Shown here: in pieces, positions 10,401-17,754 of the stretch
How the letters are laid out: each line of letters starts with the position of its first letter
Position numbering within the stretch: the stretch's first letter is position 1
Assembly (NCBI GenBank): GCA_964630225.1
Contig: CAZVUK010000007.1
Span: forward strand, 1 to 41,480
From: CAYZRY01 sp964630225
GTDB lineage: Bacteria > Bacillota_I > Bacilli_A > RF39 > UBA660
DNA length: 41,480 nt
Direction: 5' to 3'
Notes under the pieces: generated by a model
Told to the model about the DNA's origin: nothing
Seen by the model: only the letters and a program-made list of their open reading frames with translations
The model's database searches: none
Position numbers and translations under genes: made by a program

Positions 10401-12173
10401 CTGAGAGTAAGCTGATTTATTAGTCGATTCAATATCGACACTGATACGTGGTTGAATAATACCAAAACCAGCGATTACTTTTGTCTTTTCTTTATTTAGA
10501 ACCGGGGTATTAAGTGGATGAGACATCAGTCCCACCAGTCGCTGAACAGCTTCGATACCAAGACCGGTATCGACATCAAGTGTAATTACATACTTGATTT
10601 TTTCTTTTATTTCACTGATTGTTTCAGCAAAGAAATATTTTTCTTTTTCAGCTTTGCTATACTGCTTTAGCAATAATTTATTAAATTGAAGTAGTGCTCC
10701 ACGCTTTCTTTCATAACCGAGGAACTTTCCTTCAGATTCATTAAATAAACGTTTGCGATAAACAAAACAGAATATATCTTTACCATATTTTTTATTTAAT
10801 TCGGCCGCCCTATTTACCCCATAGTTTACTATTTCATCATCGAATTCATCATCCGGCGTATTACTTTCTTTACCATCACCAACCAGAGCAAAGTAAACGT
10901 TATCTTGCCCAACACTTAGATAATATGCTTCTAGATTTTTAAACATCTGATTAACTTTTTTAGTATCTTTAATTAGGGTTGGTATAGCAATCATCGTTCT
11001 AGCCGAGGCTGGAATTTCTTTACTGTAATTCATCTTAGGGATAGGTTGTGTTCCAAAAAACTTAGCCATAAGTTTATTAGTAAACTGGATAACTACTTCG
11101 CTTACCGGTATTAATACAACTAGGAAACTAATTAATCTAGATGAAAATAAATAAGCCGATAAGAAGAAACTTATCATTATAGTAAAAACGATAATCGTCG
11201 TTAAATAAACAAGTCCTCTAAGTTTATAATTAGCTTTTGGAAATAAGTAAAAACCTATGTGTTTATTCTCTTTTTTAGATTTTTTTATTAACGATTCGAC
11301 ATATTGATATTCATCAGTTTTCTCGGTGTTTTTAACTATCTGACTTCGATACATTGACTTAGTTTCATCTGTCATCTTACTGTAGATAGCCTCTTCCTGA
11401 AGTATCTTTTCCGTCTTACTAATTTTAACAATTAAATCGGTTATTGTTACTTTTCCAAGCAGTTTAAAGCTAGCAAAGATGTTGGCTACTAAAATATTAT
11501 TTTGAATACTTATGTCATGTTCTTTGCGAAGAACTTCTTTTAGGTCTATCCCTCTTTCATCGAGCATCTTATTTAACTCGACAAAGATTTCATTAGATTG
11601 CTCTCCCAAATCTTTAAGCTCATTATTAAGTTGTTCTAAGTATTCTGGATGTTCAAACATCTTCTCATCGATATAATCACAAAGATTCAAATAATCATCT
11701 TCGCTTTTTTTCTTTTTGATAATATCGACAAGAGCTCTTACTTTCTGCTTCTCCTGCATTTTTTCTTTTTTGACGACACTTAATTCATAAAGTTTTTCTT
11801 GTACAACAAAAGCAATCAAAATAGGAATAATTTTAATTGAATTATATGTGAAGTAATACGAACTGCGAGTTTGATAACTATTTATCTCTTTAGTTAGTAA
11901 CTTGTAGTCTACGTTATAATGATGCTTTTCAAAAATACCTTTAATAAGGTTGTATAGATCGGCATTACCGTTAACTATCTTTCGACTTTCACGATCTTTT
12001 TTACTCAAGTTTTTAATCATATTTTTAGATTCGACAACCAAATAATAGTTATCGATAATCCACTCGTTTGTTATTCCAACAAAATAGTGTTCCTTAGTTA
12101 GCTCAACTAAATAATCATAATAATCTGAGACGAACTTATACTGTCGCATAAATCTATTATATTTTTTTCGCAT
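4491..12173 (-). CDS. Cyclic beta-1,2-glucan synthase (GT84 / cyclisation domain / GH94)
   Basis: A 2,560-residue membrane protein with the domain order of NdvB/ChvB/Cgs. After an N-terminal cytoplasmic stretch come membrane helices near 313-360. A glycosyltransferase domain follows, with the metal-binding acidic motif TLDVDTG near 532 and RQHRWARGD near 680. More helices lie at about 727-765, 795-820 and 855-900. A glycoamylase-like domain (SWGGTSFEYF near 1119, PWGISESAY near 1170) matches the region that performs cyclising transglycosylation. The C-terminal GH94 phosphorylase part shows YQVGGAFGYRDQLQD, HQFREGDVLHWWHERG and GGGDWNDGMNKVG (catalytic Asp near 2241). The family makes cyclic osmoregulatory or host-interaction glucans from UDP-glucose. 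It is somewhat shorter than proteobacterial relatives. The ribosome site is weak (GTTGGTG). Confidence 0.93.
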   Translation of the reverse strand: MRKKYNRFMRQYKFVSDYYDYLVELTKEHYFVGITNEWIIDNYYLVVESKNMIKNLSKKDRESRKIVNGNADLYNLIKGIFEKHHYNVDYKLLTKEINSYQTRSSYYFTYNSIKIIPILIAFVVQEKLYELSVVKKEKMQEKQKVRALVDIIKKKKSEDDYLNLCDYIDEKMFEHPEYLEQLNNELKDLGEQSNEIFVELNKMLDERGIDLKEVLRKEHDISIQNNILVANIFASFKLLGKVTITDLIVKISKTEKILQEEAIYSKMTDETKSMYRSQIVKNTEKTDEYQYVESLIKKSKKENKHIGFYLFPKANYKLRGLVYLTTIIVFTIMISFFLSAYLFSSRLISFLVVLIPVSEVVIQFTNKLMAKFFGTQPIPKMNYSKEIPASARTMIAIPTLIKDTKKVNQMFKNLEAYYLSVGQDNVYFALVGDGKESNTPDDEFDDEIVNYGVNRAAELNKKYGKDIFCFVYRKRLFNESEGKFLGYERKRGALLQFNKLLLKQYSKAEKEKYFFAETISEIKEKIKYVITLDVDTGLGIEAVQRLVGLMSHPLNTPVLNKEKTKVIAGFGIIQPRISVDIESTNKSAYSQLMAGVGGFDVYSTVVPNFYFDVFGEGSFVGKGIYDLEVFEQVVGSAFPENQILSHDLIEGNYLRCGYASDVEFIEDFPSEFLVDTSRQHRWARGDVQVIGWIKNQVKTLGEKIVKNPLNGIEKFKILDNVRRQFLNPMLLIIILLSFSFYKLSPIYPLLSVVMVILLPILLYLKDFLRLQNKKVFSFKYYDNLLFGNFAIMSRVLITFVTIPYYANHYMNAFVKAVYRMTISRKNLLNWVTAEDAAKTISNDLKTYFRVFKANFIVSIILVATAFFTKTEHVGSLSLLVMLFLIAPWLLWFISQKYDSKIKLYPHEEEELSEIAYRTWLYFEHLLNEKNNYLIPDNYQVGREEPEDMKTSPTDIGMSMMAILAAQEFDFIDVKDTLIYFDKIFTTLEKLEKWNGHLYNWINIHTLEKMAPNYVSSVDSANLAAALLTVKSYLKEYDDALMERATKLFEDMNFKKFYTEQEVFSIGYDTIEEKLSPYNYNKFASESRIMSFVAIVKGDVDSKHWMCLDKTLTKHKRRKGLVSWGGTSFEYFMPLLFMKTYPNTLLDESYYFATYCQRDYMNEINPNLPWGISESAYSELDNGENYKYKAFGTPYLKIIEEKRQRIVISPYSSALAIMIEPKEVYENLRNFKKLGMYSDYGFYESYDYDNSTKVSAYFAHHQGMMLTAISNYIHDGAIQNYFHEDLRVKSFELLLKEKVQLNPVIDLKMFGYKKYNYEREKVENDIREFNYLSEVPELSVLSNGKYALLINDRGNGFSRFETTQLNRYRKITEQDYGNFLYLKDKDLGRFWSNTYSPVNIEPEKYNVVFSTDRVKFARYDYGITTKTEIVVTKENDAEIRKVTLKNHSDKAKNIELTTYSEAIIEDNIIDVTHRTFHNLFVKSYYDEVTQTLLMRRKNNSKKESSYFINRIFIPGEEHSVSYETERANFIGRCENTDNPAAMHVEQLSNTVGDNIDPIMALRSQVTIEAGSEKNIYLIYGFSKSREKAMKIISDYDSETKIALAFSYATEANNINTKLLNITGPDIRNYNLMLNYLYQTSKHFVNDFRKDILTKNSLNQSNLWKFDITGDRPIILVEISESESLGFVLDMLKAYEYFKTRGIFIDVVIINREKEKYKPIIDRAIEQELYRIETLFDFGGTPGKVYVLDGDTVSDEEVTSFRMVARISFNTEENISFGDSIEKMRAENKMLPFPERVIAKANPAKIKKEGLEFFNNYGGFINDGKEYMITDSHTPTPWSNVIANPNFGTIVTNNACGFTYAYNSQMFKVTSWTNDIVLNDKSEGIKIDGTLIDPSLARHGFGYSIFNNNTDEYSLNTTQFVALDDTIKFYNCHIVNELKEKKKFSLTFWINPTFGPNEEKSSRYLLSEFSEEMNSVLIRNVYNPDFSHVTSFMTSTLPATDFSVDRVIFKSITVDIELDGGEEKDFAFMLGTEVEHEDIRKLINKFGTVDKINKEYEKVKNFWKEKLGTIKVKTPDKSFDYIMNGWYLYQSIASRNYAKAGFYQVGGAFGYRDQLQDCTNACIVDPQAAKEQIIKNAMHQFREGDVLHWWHERGRFGLRSCYKDDYLWLVYAVSEYLLITEDYSILDEKVAFVSGAVLADGEEERGMNFNYTRETSSIYTHCLLAINRALANMGANGLPLMGGGDWNDGMNKVGIGGKGTSVWLGFFLHIALDRFIAFSKKYDAKKSMTTYEKEMHKLDKALNEVAWDGEYYMRAFFDNGNKLGSHENREARIDLVSQSFSVLSGVASKERAEKAIKSAEENLVDNELNIVKLLTPPFKNTKDVPGYIMDYPEGVRENGGQYTHSVSWYIISLIKVGAIDLAYKYFSMINPINRSLDKKAVDTYQVEPYVIAADIYSNPNNPARGGWTWYTGSAAWFYNVGIAHILGMVKRGKKLLIEPNVPSSWKDFEIEYKYMETIYKIKVIIGNSEKMVIDGEETKKREINLKNDKRLHTVIVNVKGVK

Positions 12174-12196
12174 TACGCACCAACTTTCTTATTTTT

Positions 12197-12225
12197 ATAA
12201 TACCATTTTAAGCCCTTTTTGACAA
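12197..12225 (-). promoter_or_regulatory. Promoter of the cgs-pgi operon
   Basis: Minus strand: -35 TTGTCA (12220-12225), 17-nt spacer, -10 TATTAT (12197-12202), about 25 bases before the ATG. Confidence 0.75.
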
Positions 12226-12230
12226 CTGAA

Positions 12231-12254
12231 TAAAAAACAAAAGTTATTCTTTTG
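12231..12254 (-). terminator. Terminator of the dinB operon
   Basis: 6-bp stem CAAAAG/CTTTTG (12238-12243 with 12249-12254) followed by TTTTTTA on the minus strand. It includes the stop codon of the preceding gene. Confidence 0.75.
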
Positions 12255-12681
12255 CCTTGATTTTATGCTTTTCACGTAGGTCTTCGAAGTTAAATATTTT
12301 GATGTTTTTCTTATATTTTCCTTTATTTATGATTGCTTCATAACGTTCGTTTGTTTTAACTGTCGCCCACTCATATACCCGAATTGGGTTTTTATCGTTA
12401 GCATAGTTTGAAGTCTCATAATAAAACTGTGGTTTTTCTCCGTACATTACCGGTCTTAAAAAATAGGCTACAAAGTAATCTAGGTCTTCTTTAGGTCCAA
12501 GTGAATTAACGGTCAAATATTCATCTTCTTTATAAGCTATTCCGAAGTGACTGTCTCTAAATTCACCACGCAAAAAACCTCTCTCGTTGTCGATAGATTC
12601 ATAAAATAAATTTAATTCATTATAGTCGTCGTGCTTCTTCAAGAAGTATGATAAAGCATCGATATTTCTAATCCAAGCCAT
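12244..12681 (-). CDS. Hypothetical protein, third gene of the dinB unit
   Basis: I do not recognise this 145-residue soluble protein. It is rich in aromatic and charged residues (for example FYESIDNERGFLRGEF, YFLRPVMYGEKPQFYYET), with no membrane segment or metal motif. I place the start at the ATG at 12681, which follows AAAGGAGAA at ideal spacing. An upstream in-frame extension to 12759 exists but would overlap the previous gene and has no better ribosome site. It is 52 bases downstream of the zincin-like gene, is followed by a strong terminator, and is probably the last gene of the SOS-type transcript. Confidence 0.7.
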   Translation of the reverse strand: MAWIRNIDALSYFLKKHDDYNELNLFYESIDNERGFLRGEFRDSHFGIAYKEDEYLTVNSLGPKEDLDYFVAYFLRPVMYGEKPQFYYETSNYANDKNPIRVYEWATVKTNERYEAIINKGKYKKNIKIFNFEDLREKHKIKAKE

Positions 12682-12733
12682 ATATTCTCCTTTTTTTGCC
12701 ATTATCCTAACATATAAGTCTTTTTTAAGCAAT

Positions 12734-13651
12734 TTATTTATATATACTATTACTATCATAAAGATTAATAATATCGGTCATTTGCGAAATTAAACTTCTT
12801 ATTTTACTTATTTTTCTCGCTTTAAAGAACTTAGCTTTATAAAACTCGTGTTCTAGTTTTAAGCTTTTATCAAGAATTTTAGACAGTTTATCAAAGCTCC
12901 CTTTTTCACCTGTTATTTCGTCAAACCAACTAGGTATATCATCGACATAACCATCATATCGAAGTCTTTCTAAAGTTGGAAGAAAGCTGCGATTATCAAT
13001 TAGAGGTTTACAAACTGAAGATTGAAGGAGATAGGCTTGAGACTCATAACCCGATCCTATTTGTCTTTCGACATAATGGAGGCTATTCATTATCTCTTCG
13101 TCAGCGATTTCGATAGTAGCAAATGACTTGATGATCTCAATGATGCTTTCAGTCTGTCTTGTATTAACTAGCTCTTCAAGCGTCCTATTGGTATCGCTTT
13201 CCAAGACTTTCGTTGAATCACTGCGATCATAAATAATATATGAAATACCTGTTCTCATCATCACTCTTTTACCGTCTTCTTTGATTTCATTTCGAAGAGA
13301 ATTAAGAGCGTGGTTATATTCATGAATAAGGCTATCGAGAAGTTCTACTACTTCGATACTATTATAACGCTGGAGGACTATTTCTTTATCCGTTTCATAT
13401 GACAAGCCATTGTAGTATAGTCGACGAGCAAAATATGCAACAACTAATGTATTAGCTTTTTCATCGATGCGAATAGGTACTTTTTCAAAGACTGAAAAGA
13501 TATTTTTATCTTCATTTAAACCATATTTTTCAATAAAGGCTGGCACGACAATATAAAGTAGATGCCTGATATTTTCAGGATATGAATGTTTACTACTTAT
13601 TTCGTCGACAAATCTTTTAGTTTTTGAAAAAGTTTCACTATTTATTTTCAT
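12734..13651 (-). CDS. Zincin-like hypothetical protein (HEYNH)
   Basis: This 305-residue protein has no family I can name. It contains SLIHEYNHALNSLRN, an HExxH motif in a predicted helix about 116 residues in. LEELVNTRQTE follows some 50 residues later and could supply the third ligand, as in gluzincin metallopeptidases. The rest is helical and polar with no export signal, so it is likely cytosolic. It overlaps the dinB 3' end by 14 bases, so it is co-transcribed with the translesion polymerase. Its position suggests a role in the damage response, but that is inference from context only. Confidence 0.72.
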   Translation of the reverse strand: MKINSETFSKTKRFVDEISSKHSYPENIRHLLYIVVPAFIEKYGLNEDKNIFSVFEKVPIRIDEKANTLVVAYFARRLYYNGLSYETDKEIVLQRYNSIEVVELLDSLIHEYNHALNSLRNEIKEDGKRVMMRTGISYIIYDRSDSTKVLESDTNRTLEELVNTRQTESIIEIIKSFATIEIADEEIMNSLHYVERQIGSGYESQAYLLQSSVCKPLIDNRSFLPTLERLRYDGYVDDIPSWFDEITGEKGSFDKLSKILDKSLKLEHEFYKAKFFKARKISKIRSLISQMTDIINLYDSNSIYK

Positions 13652-14843
13652 TGTTTTTCTTTCTATATAACGAGGCCGGTTTGACCAGCTGTGATTTAAA
13701 CTTACTATTTATTTTATCGATTGCTTCTTGAACTTTGTCATCTTTTTCTTTATTGTCGATACTTTCAAAAATTGAAAGTTGATGGCTGTTATCTTCGGTT
13801 AAACCTGACAATCTAATTCCAATATTTCTTACTTTTTCTCTATTCCAAGCAGTCTCTAGAAGTTTAGATGCATATTCATAGATCTCTTTAGAACTAAATA
13901 TCGCATTGTTTAATTTCATTTGCTTAGAGTAATTGATGAAATCATATGTCCTAATGGTTATAGCGATCACATTGGCAGCTTTATTCTCGCTTCGCATCGT
14001 CATACCTATCTCTTGACTCTGAGCAAGTAATATTTTTTTCAGCTCATCGATATCATCTATATCTTTAGAAGTTGTAAATGATATTGAAATAGATTTATCC
14101 TTGGCAATATGTTTTTCGACAAGACTGTTATCGATACCGTTTGCGCTTTGCCACATCGAAGTAGCCATCGATTTAAAGTGTTTATTTAACATTTTTATAT
14201 CCGCCTGGGCTAATTCACCGATTGTGAAAATACCCAGTTCATTTAAAAGTTTGGCACTTTTTCTTCCAACCATGAATAGTTCACCAACCGGAAGGGGCCA
14301 CATTTTTGTTTCAATTTCATTTATGAAAAGAGTATGGACTTTATCGGGCTTTTCAAAGTCTGAGGCCATTTTTGCCAGGAGTTTATTATTACCTATCCCT
14401 ACATTAACGGTGAAACCGAAGTTATTTTTGATATCTTCTTTAATTTTGTAGGCCGTAGCCATTAAGTCTTTATATAGTAGAGATGTTTTAGTCATATCGA
14501 TAAAACATTCATCGATTGAATAATGTTCTATATTTGGTGAATAGTTTTTTAAATAATTGTACATTTTCATCGACATGTCATGATAAAGGTCAAAGTCCGG
14601 TGGAAAAATTTCAAGTTTAGGACATTTTTTTCGTGCGGAATATATTGTTTCCGCCGTGGCTATACCCTTTTTTTTAGCAGGCATCGACTTAGCTAAGACA
14701 ATACCATGCCTTGCTTCTTCATCACCGCCAATTATGGCTTCGATTGTCCTGATATCGATAGAGTGACCATCTTTTAAAAGCTTGATAGCCGTCCAAGATA
14801 AGTAAGCGTTATTTACATCGATATGAAATACAATTCTTTCCAT
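13638..14843 (-). CDS. dinB: DNA polymerase IV (Y-family translesion polymerase)
   Basis: This 401-residue UmuC/DinB polymerase opens with FHIDVNNAYLSW, where the first catalytic Asp lies. The second acidic motif is YSIDECFIDMT. The helix-hairpin-helix region includes VGIGNNKLLAKMASDFEKPDKVH and LPVGELFMVGRKSAKLLNELGI, and a little-finger domain follows. It copies past damaged template at low fidelity. I choose the ATG at 14843, preceded by GGGTGAT, over the TTG four codons earlier that coincides with that ribosome site. The C-terminus has no obvious clamp-binding QxxLF at the extreme end, but QLSIFE near residue 370 could serve. A LexA-type box lies in its promoter. Confidence 0.96.
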   Translation of the reverse strand: MERIVFHIDVNNAYLSWTAIKLLKDGHSIDIRTIEAIIGGDEEARHGIVLAKSMPAKKKGIATAETIYSARKKCPKLEIFPPDFDLYHDMSMKMYNYLKNYSPNIEHYSIDECFIDMTKTSLLYKDLMATAYKIKEDIKNNFGFTVNVGIGNNKLLAKMASDFEKPDKVHTLFINEIETKMWPLPVGELFMVGRKSAKLLNELGIFTIGELAQADIKMLNKHFKSMATSMWQSANGIDNSLVEKHIAKDKSISISFTTSKDIDDIDELKKILLAQSQEIGMTMRSENKAANVIAITIRTYDFINYSKQMKLNNAIFSSKEIYEYASKLLETAWNREKVRNIGIRLSGLTEDNSHQLSIFESIDNKEKDDKVQEAIDKINSKFKSQLVKPASLYRKKNNENK

Positions 14844-14859
14844 AATATCACCCAATTTA

Positions 14860-14878
14860 ATTATAGAACAAATATTCG
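14860..14878 (-). promoter_or_regulatory. dinB promoter with a LexA (SOS) box
   Basis: Minus strand: a -10 TATAAT (14860-14865) is immediately preceded by CGAATATTTGTTCT (14865-14878). This fits the Gram-positive LexA consensus CGAACnnnnGTTCg, with CGAA and GTTC half-sites at the right spacing and one deviation in each half. Overlap with the -10 is the expected position for repression. The -35 is weak (TTCCAA). Confidence 0.65.
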
Positions 14879-14897
14879 ATTTTGGAAATAGAACTTT

Positions 14898-16391
14898 CTA
14901 TTTTTTAATAAGTGACTGTCCAGTCATCTCTATTGGGATAGGAAGTCCGATTATTTCCAAAAGGGTCGGAGCGATATCCGCTAGTTTCCCATCTTGAATC
15001 TCATACTTTTTGTCAGTGATGATAAATGGTACAGGATTTGTGCTGTGTGCTGTCAAAACGTTCCCTTCTTCATCGAGCATCTCTTCACAATTTCCGTGAT
15101 CGGCAGTAACCAACATAGTAAAACCAAGTTCTTGACTTCTTTTATAGATTTTACCCAAACACTCATCGACTGTTTTAATAGCTTCGGCGGCTGCTTCAAA
15201 AACACCGGTGTGTCCAACCATATCACCATTGGCAAAGTTAAGTAATATAAAATCATAGTCTTGTATTCTGGGAAGTAATTCTTCACATATTTCTCTAGCA
15301 CTCATACTTGGTGCTAGGTCGTATGTTGCCACTTTTGATGACGGAATCAGATGTCTATCGCAGTGCGGAATATTAAGCTCTACTCCCCCGTCAAAAAAGT
15401 ATGTTACGTGCGCATATTTTTCTGTTTCAGCAATGCGCAACTGTTTCAGTCCATAGCTAGATATGTAGGTTCCAAAGGTCTTATCGAGCTTTTCTATTTC
15501 AAAAGCATGGGTCGATAGCACCTCGTCACTTACAGGCATTAAAGTAACTAAATTTATATTATTTAATTCCTTTTTAGCAAACTGATTAAATTCAGGATTA
15601 GTTATTGCTGAAAAAAGTTCACGAACGCGATCTGGTCTAAAGTTAAAGACAAGTAAAGCATCTCCGTCTTCGATTGTTCCTTCGTCACATAAAACAGACG
15701 GTTTAACAAATTCATCACCAATTTCCCTGTTATCGAGGATAAAGTCATCGACATCTTCGTAGTGGGTTCCTCTAGCGCTTACAACTGCATCGTAAGCCAA
15801 TTTTATTCTATCCCATCTATTATCTCTATCCATAGCGTAATATCGGCCACAAATAGTCGCTATTTTACCGATATTAAGCTGATTGATTTCAGCTTCCAAC
15901 CACTTGACGAATTTTTCTTTCATATTAGGAAGTGTATCTCTTCCGTCAAGAAAAACGTGATAATAGACTTTTTCAAGCCCTTTTTCTTTGGCCATCTTCA
16001 TAATAGCCTGCAGGTGTTTGATATGGGAGTGGACTCCGCCATCACTAAGCAGACCAAAAATATGAAGTTTAGTCTTATTTTTAAGACTGTGATCCATTAT
16101 TTTGATAAGTTCTTCATTTTCATAAAAACTCTTATCTTCGATTTTAGAGTTAATAAGTTCAAGGGGCTGATAGACGATTCTACCTGCTCCAATATTCATG
16201 TGTCCAACTTCACTATTTCCCATTTGTCCTTCAGGAAGTCCAACTTCTTTTCCTCCGGCTACTAAGCTACTATGAGGGTAATTGTCCCAAAGGTAATCAA
16301 AGTTTTTAGGATTAGCGGCTCTAAAAGCGTTTCCTTTTGTTTTAGCTGATAGCCCGCAGCCATCAAGTACGACAAGTATTGTTTTCTTCAT
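14898..16391 (-). CDS. gpmI: 2,3-bisphosphoglycerate-independent phosphoglycerate mutase
   Basis: Converts 3-phosphoglycerate to 2-phosphoglycerate with two Mn ions. The 497 residues include VVLDGCGLS (metal Asp), GNSEVGHMNIGAGR (Ser nucleophile), HVFLDGRDTLP, GRYYAMDRDNRWDR, VFNFRPDR, NFANGDMVGHTG and TADHGNCEEM. All metal and substrate residues are in place. The ATG at 16391 sits after AGGAGCTGTG; a longer upstream frame lacks a ribosome site and would overlap the ATPase gene. It lies 8 bases after the DUF4143 ATPase gene and is probably read from that gene's promoter. Confidence 0.97.
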   Translation of the reverse strand: MKKTILVVLDGCGLSAKTKGNAFRAANPKNFDYLWDNYPHSSLVAGGKEVGLPEGQMGNSEVGHMNIGAGRIVYQPLELINSKIEDKSFYENEELIKIMDHSLKNKTKLHIFGLLSDGGVHSHIKHLQAIMKMAKEKGLEKVYYHVFLDGRDTLPNMKEKFVKWLEAEINQLNIGKIATICGRYYAMDRDNRWDRIKLAYDAVVSARGTHYEDVDDFILDNREIGDEFVKPSVLCDEGTIEDGDALLVFNFRPDRVRELFSAITNPEFNQFAKKELNNINLVTLMPVSDEVLSTHAFEIEKLDKTFGTYISSYGLKQLRIAETEKYAHVTYFFDGGVELNIPHCDRHLIPSSKVATYDLAPSMSAREICEELLPRIQDYDFILLNFANGDMVGHTGVFEAAAEAIKTVDECLGKIYKRSQELGFTMLVTADHGNCEEMLDEEGNVLTAHSTNPVPFIITDKKYEIQDGKLADIAPTLLEIIGLPIPIEMTGQSLIKK

Positions 16392-16399
16392 CACAGCTC

Positions 16400-17674
16400 C
16401 TATAACATATCCCCAAGACAAAATAGTGCATATATCGGTACATATTTAATACCTTTTTTTGATGAAAAATTGTCTTCGGTTATTCTAATTGCTTCTTCGA
16501 CTTTAAATTTACTCATAAATAGACCTAATGACTTGGCTTTAGACATGTTTTTGTCGACAAGTTCGATCGGAATTACTTTTCCATTTCTTGTTTGAACAAC
16601 AAAGCTAACTTCTGCTTTACCTTCGGATTGATAATAGTATAGATTAAAACCTAAATTGCTAAGAGTAATAGCAATGCTGTTTTCAGATATAATATTTTTA
16701 GTATTGATATCTGTTAAAAACTTCGTCTTATTTAAATTCATCATATTATATAGAATACCTGTATCATTTAAATAAAGCTTGAAGCTCTCTTTATCTCTAG
16801 CGCTACTTAGCGGCTGTTTCACTTCGCTTATTTTAAAACATTTGCTTACTATTCCGTTGTTATGCAGATGAGTAAGTGCTTTTTCATAGTTTTTTGATCT
16901 ACTTCCAGACTTCATAAGTCCATACTGGAATTTTTTATTTGTTTTCATAAGTTGGTACGGAACACTTTCAAAAACTTCGATAGCTCGTGGTATATCAATC
17001 AAGTTTTCAAGATTACTCATCTCTTTTTTATAGCTATCGATTATTTTGGAGTATACAGCATTACCAAGTAAGCTATTTTTATTATCAATACTACTTTTAA
17101 CAGCTTCAGGAAGAGCTCCAGTCGCTAGATAATCATCATAAAAGTCTAAGGCGATATTATGAAATGGCATGGCTTTATTATTTTTGAAAGAAGTTTTAAT
17201 AAAGTCGATTAGATGTCCATTATCGATTGCTTTTAAGTATTCTTCAAAGTCCATTGCATTCATCTGTTTAAAAGCAAGTTCTTCACCTTTAAATTCGATT
17301 AGATTTTCTTTAGATGAACTGATCATTATTAAATGATAATCTTCACTGTGCTTAGAAAAAATCTTAGCCATATTAATAACTTCAATATCTTTGACATTAT
17401 CAAAAATCATCAAAGTATCTTTGGTAAGAATTGTCTCATTTACCAAAAGAGATAATTTCATGACCAATCTCTCAACTGTTTTTTCTTTTTTCAAGATATC
17501 GAAGAAAGCCTCGTTATTGTCGGTATTAAAATACGCAACGTTTTTATACTCTGTTTCTCCAAATTTGATGACCGAATAGGTCTTGCCTACCTGTTTATTA
17601 CCATAGATAACCAGCGGTTTTCTACTTAGATCCTTTTTCCATTTAAGCAGATGTTCAGTAATTTTACGCTCCAT
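16400..17674 (-). CDS. AAA_14 / DUF4143 family ATPase with altered C-terminal nuclease-like motif
   Basis: This 424-residue protein follows the common AAA_14-DUF4143 plan: Walker A GNKQVGKT (25-32), Walker B-like TLMIFD (87-92) lacking the usual following Glu, sensor SSSKENL, and ALPEAV in the winged-helix linker. The C-terminal part normally carries a PD-(D/E)XK-like signature (EVDF...IEVK). Here it reads AEVSFVV (355-358) and IPIELV (368-373), so the metal Asp is Ser and the Lys is Val. The enzyme core is therefore probably inactive as a nuclease even if it binds ATP. The cellular role of this family is poorly defined. It is first in an operon with gpmI and has a near-consensus promoter. 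Confidence 0.85.
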   Translation of the reverse strand: MERKITEHLLKWKKDLSRKPLVIYGNKQVGKTYSVIKFGETEYKNVAYFNTDNNEAFFDILKKEKTVERLVMKLSLLVNETILTKDTLMIFDNVKDIEVINMAKIFSKHSEDYHLIMISSSKENLIEFKGEELAFKQMNAMDFEEYLKAIDNGHLIDFIKTSFKNNKAMPFHNIALDFYDDYLATGALPEAVKSSIDNKNSLLGNAVYSKIIDSYKKEMSNLENLIDIPRAIEVFESVPYQLMKTNKKFQYGLMKSGSRSKNYEKALTHLHNNGIVSKCFKISEVKQPLSSARDKESFKLYLNDTGILYNMMNLNKTKFLTDINTKNIISENSIAITLSNLGFNLYYYQSEGKAEVSFVVQTRNGKVIPIELVDKNMSKAKSLGLFMSKFKVEEAIRITEDNFSSKKGIKYVPIYALFCLGDML

Positions 17675-17707
17675 TAAATGTCACCTCACACTTATTTTAA
17701 TAATTTA

Positions 17708-17737
17708 ATTATACATTTTATACTTATCTCTTGTCAA
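17708..17737 (-). promoter_or_regulatory. Consensus promoter of the ATPase-gpmI operon
   Basis: Minus strand: -35 TTGACA (17732-17737), 18-nt spacer, -10 TATAAT (17708-17713). Both hexamers are perfect. AGGTGA precedes the ATG. This is one of the strongest promoters in the window, driving a unit that ends with a glycolytic gene. Confidence 0.82.
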
Positions 17738-17754
17738 TGGGTGTAAAATATCTT

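Noticed and set aside
14886..14903. Hairpin after gpmI as a terminator
   Set aside because: The loop would be two bases and no T-tract follows on the minus strand, so termination there is doubtful.
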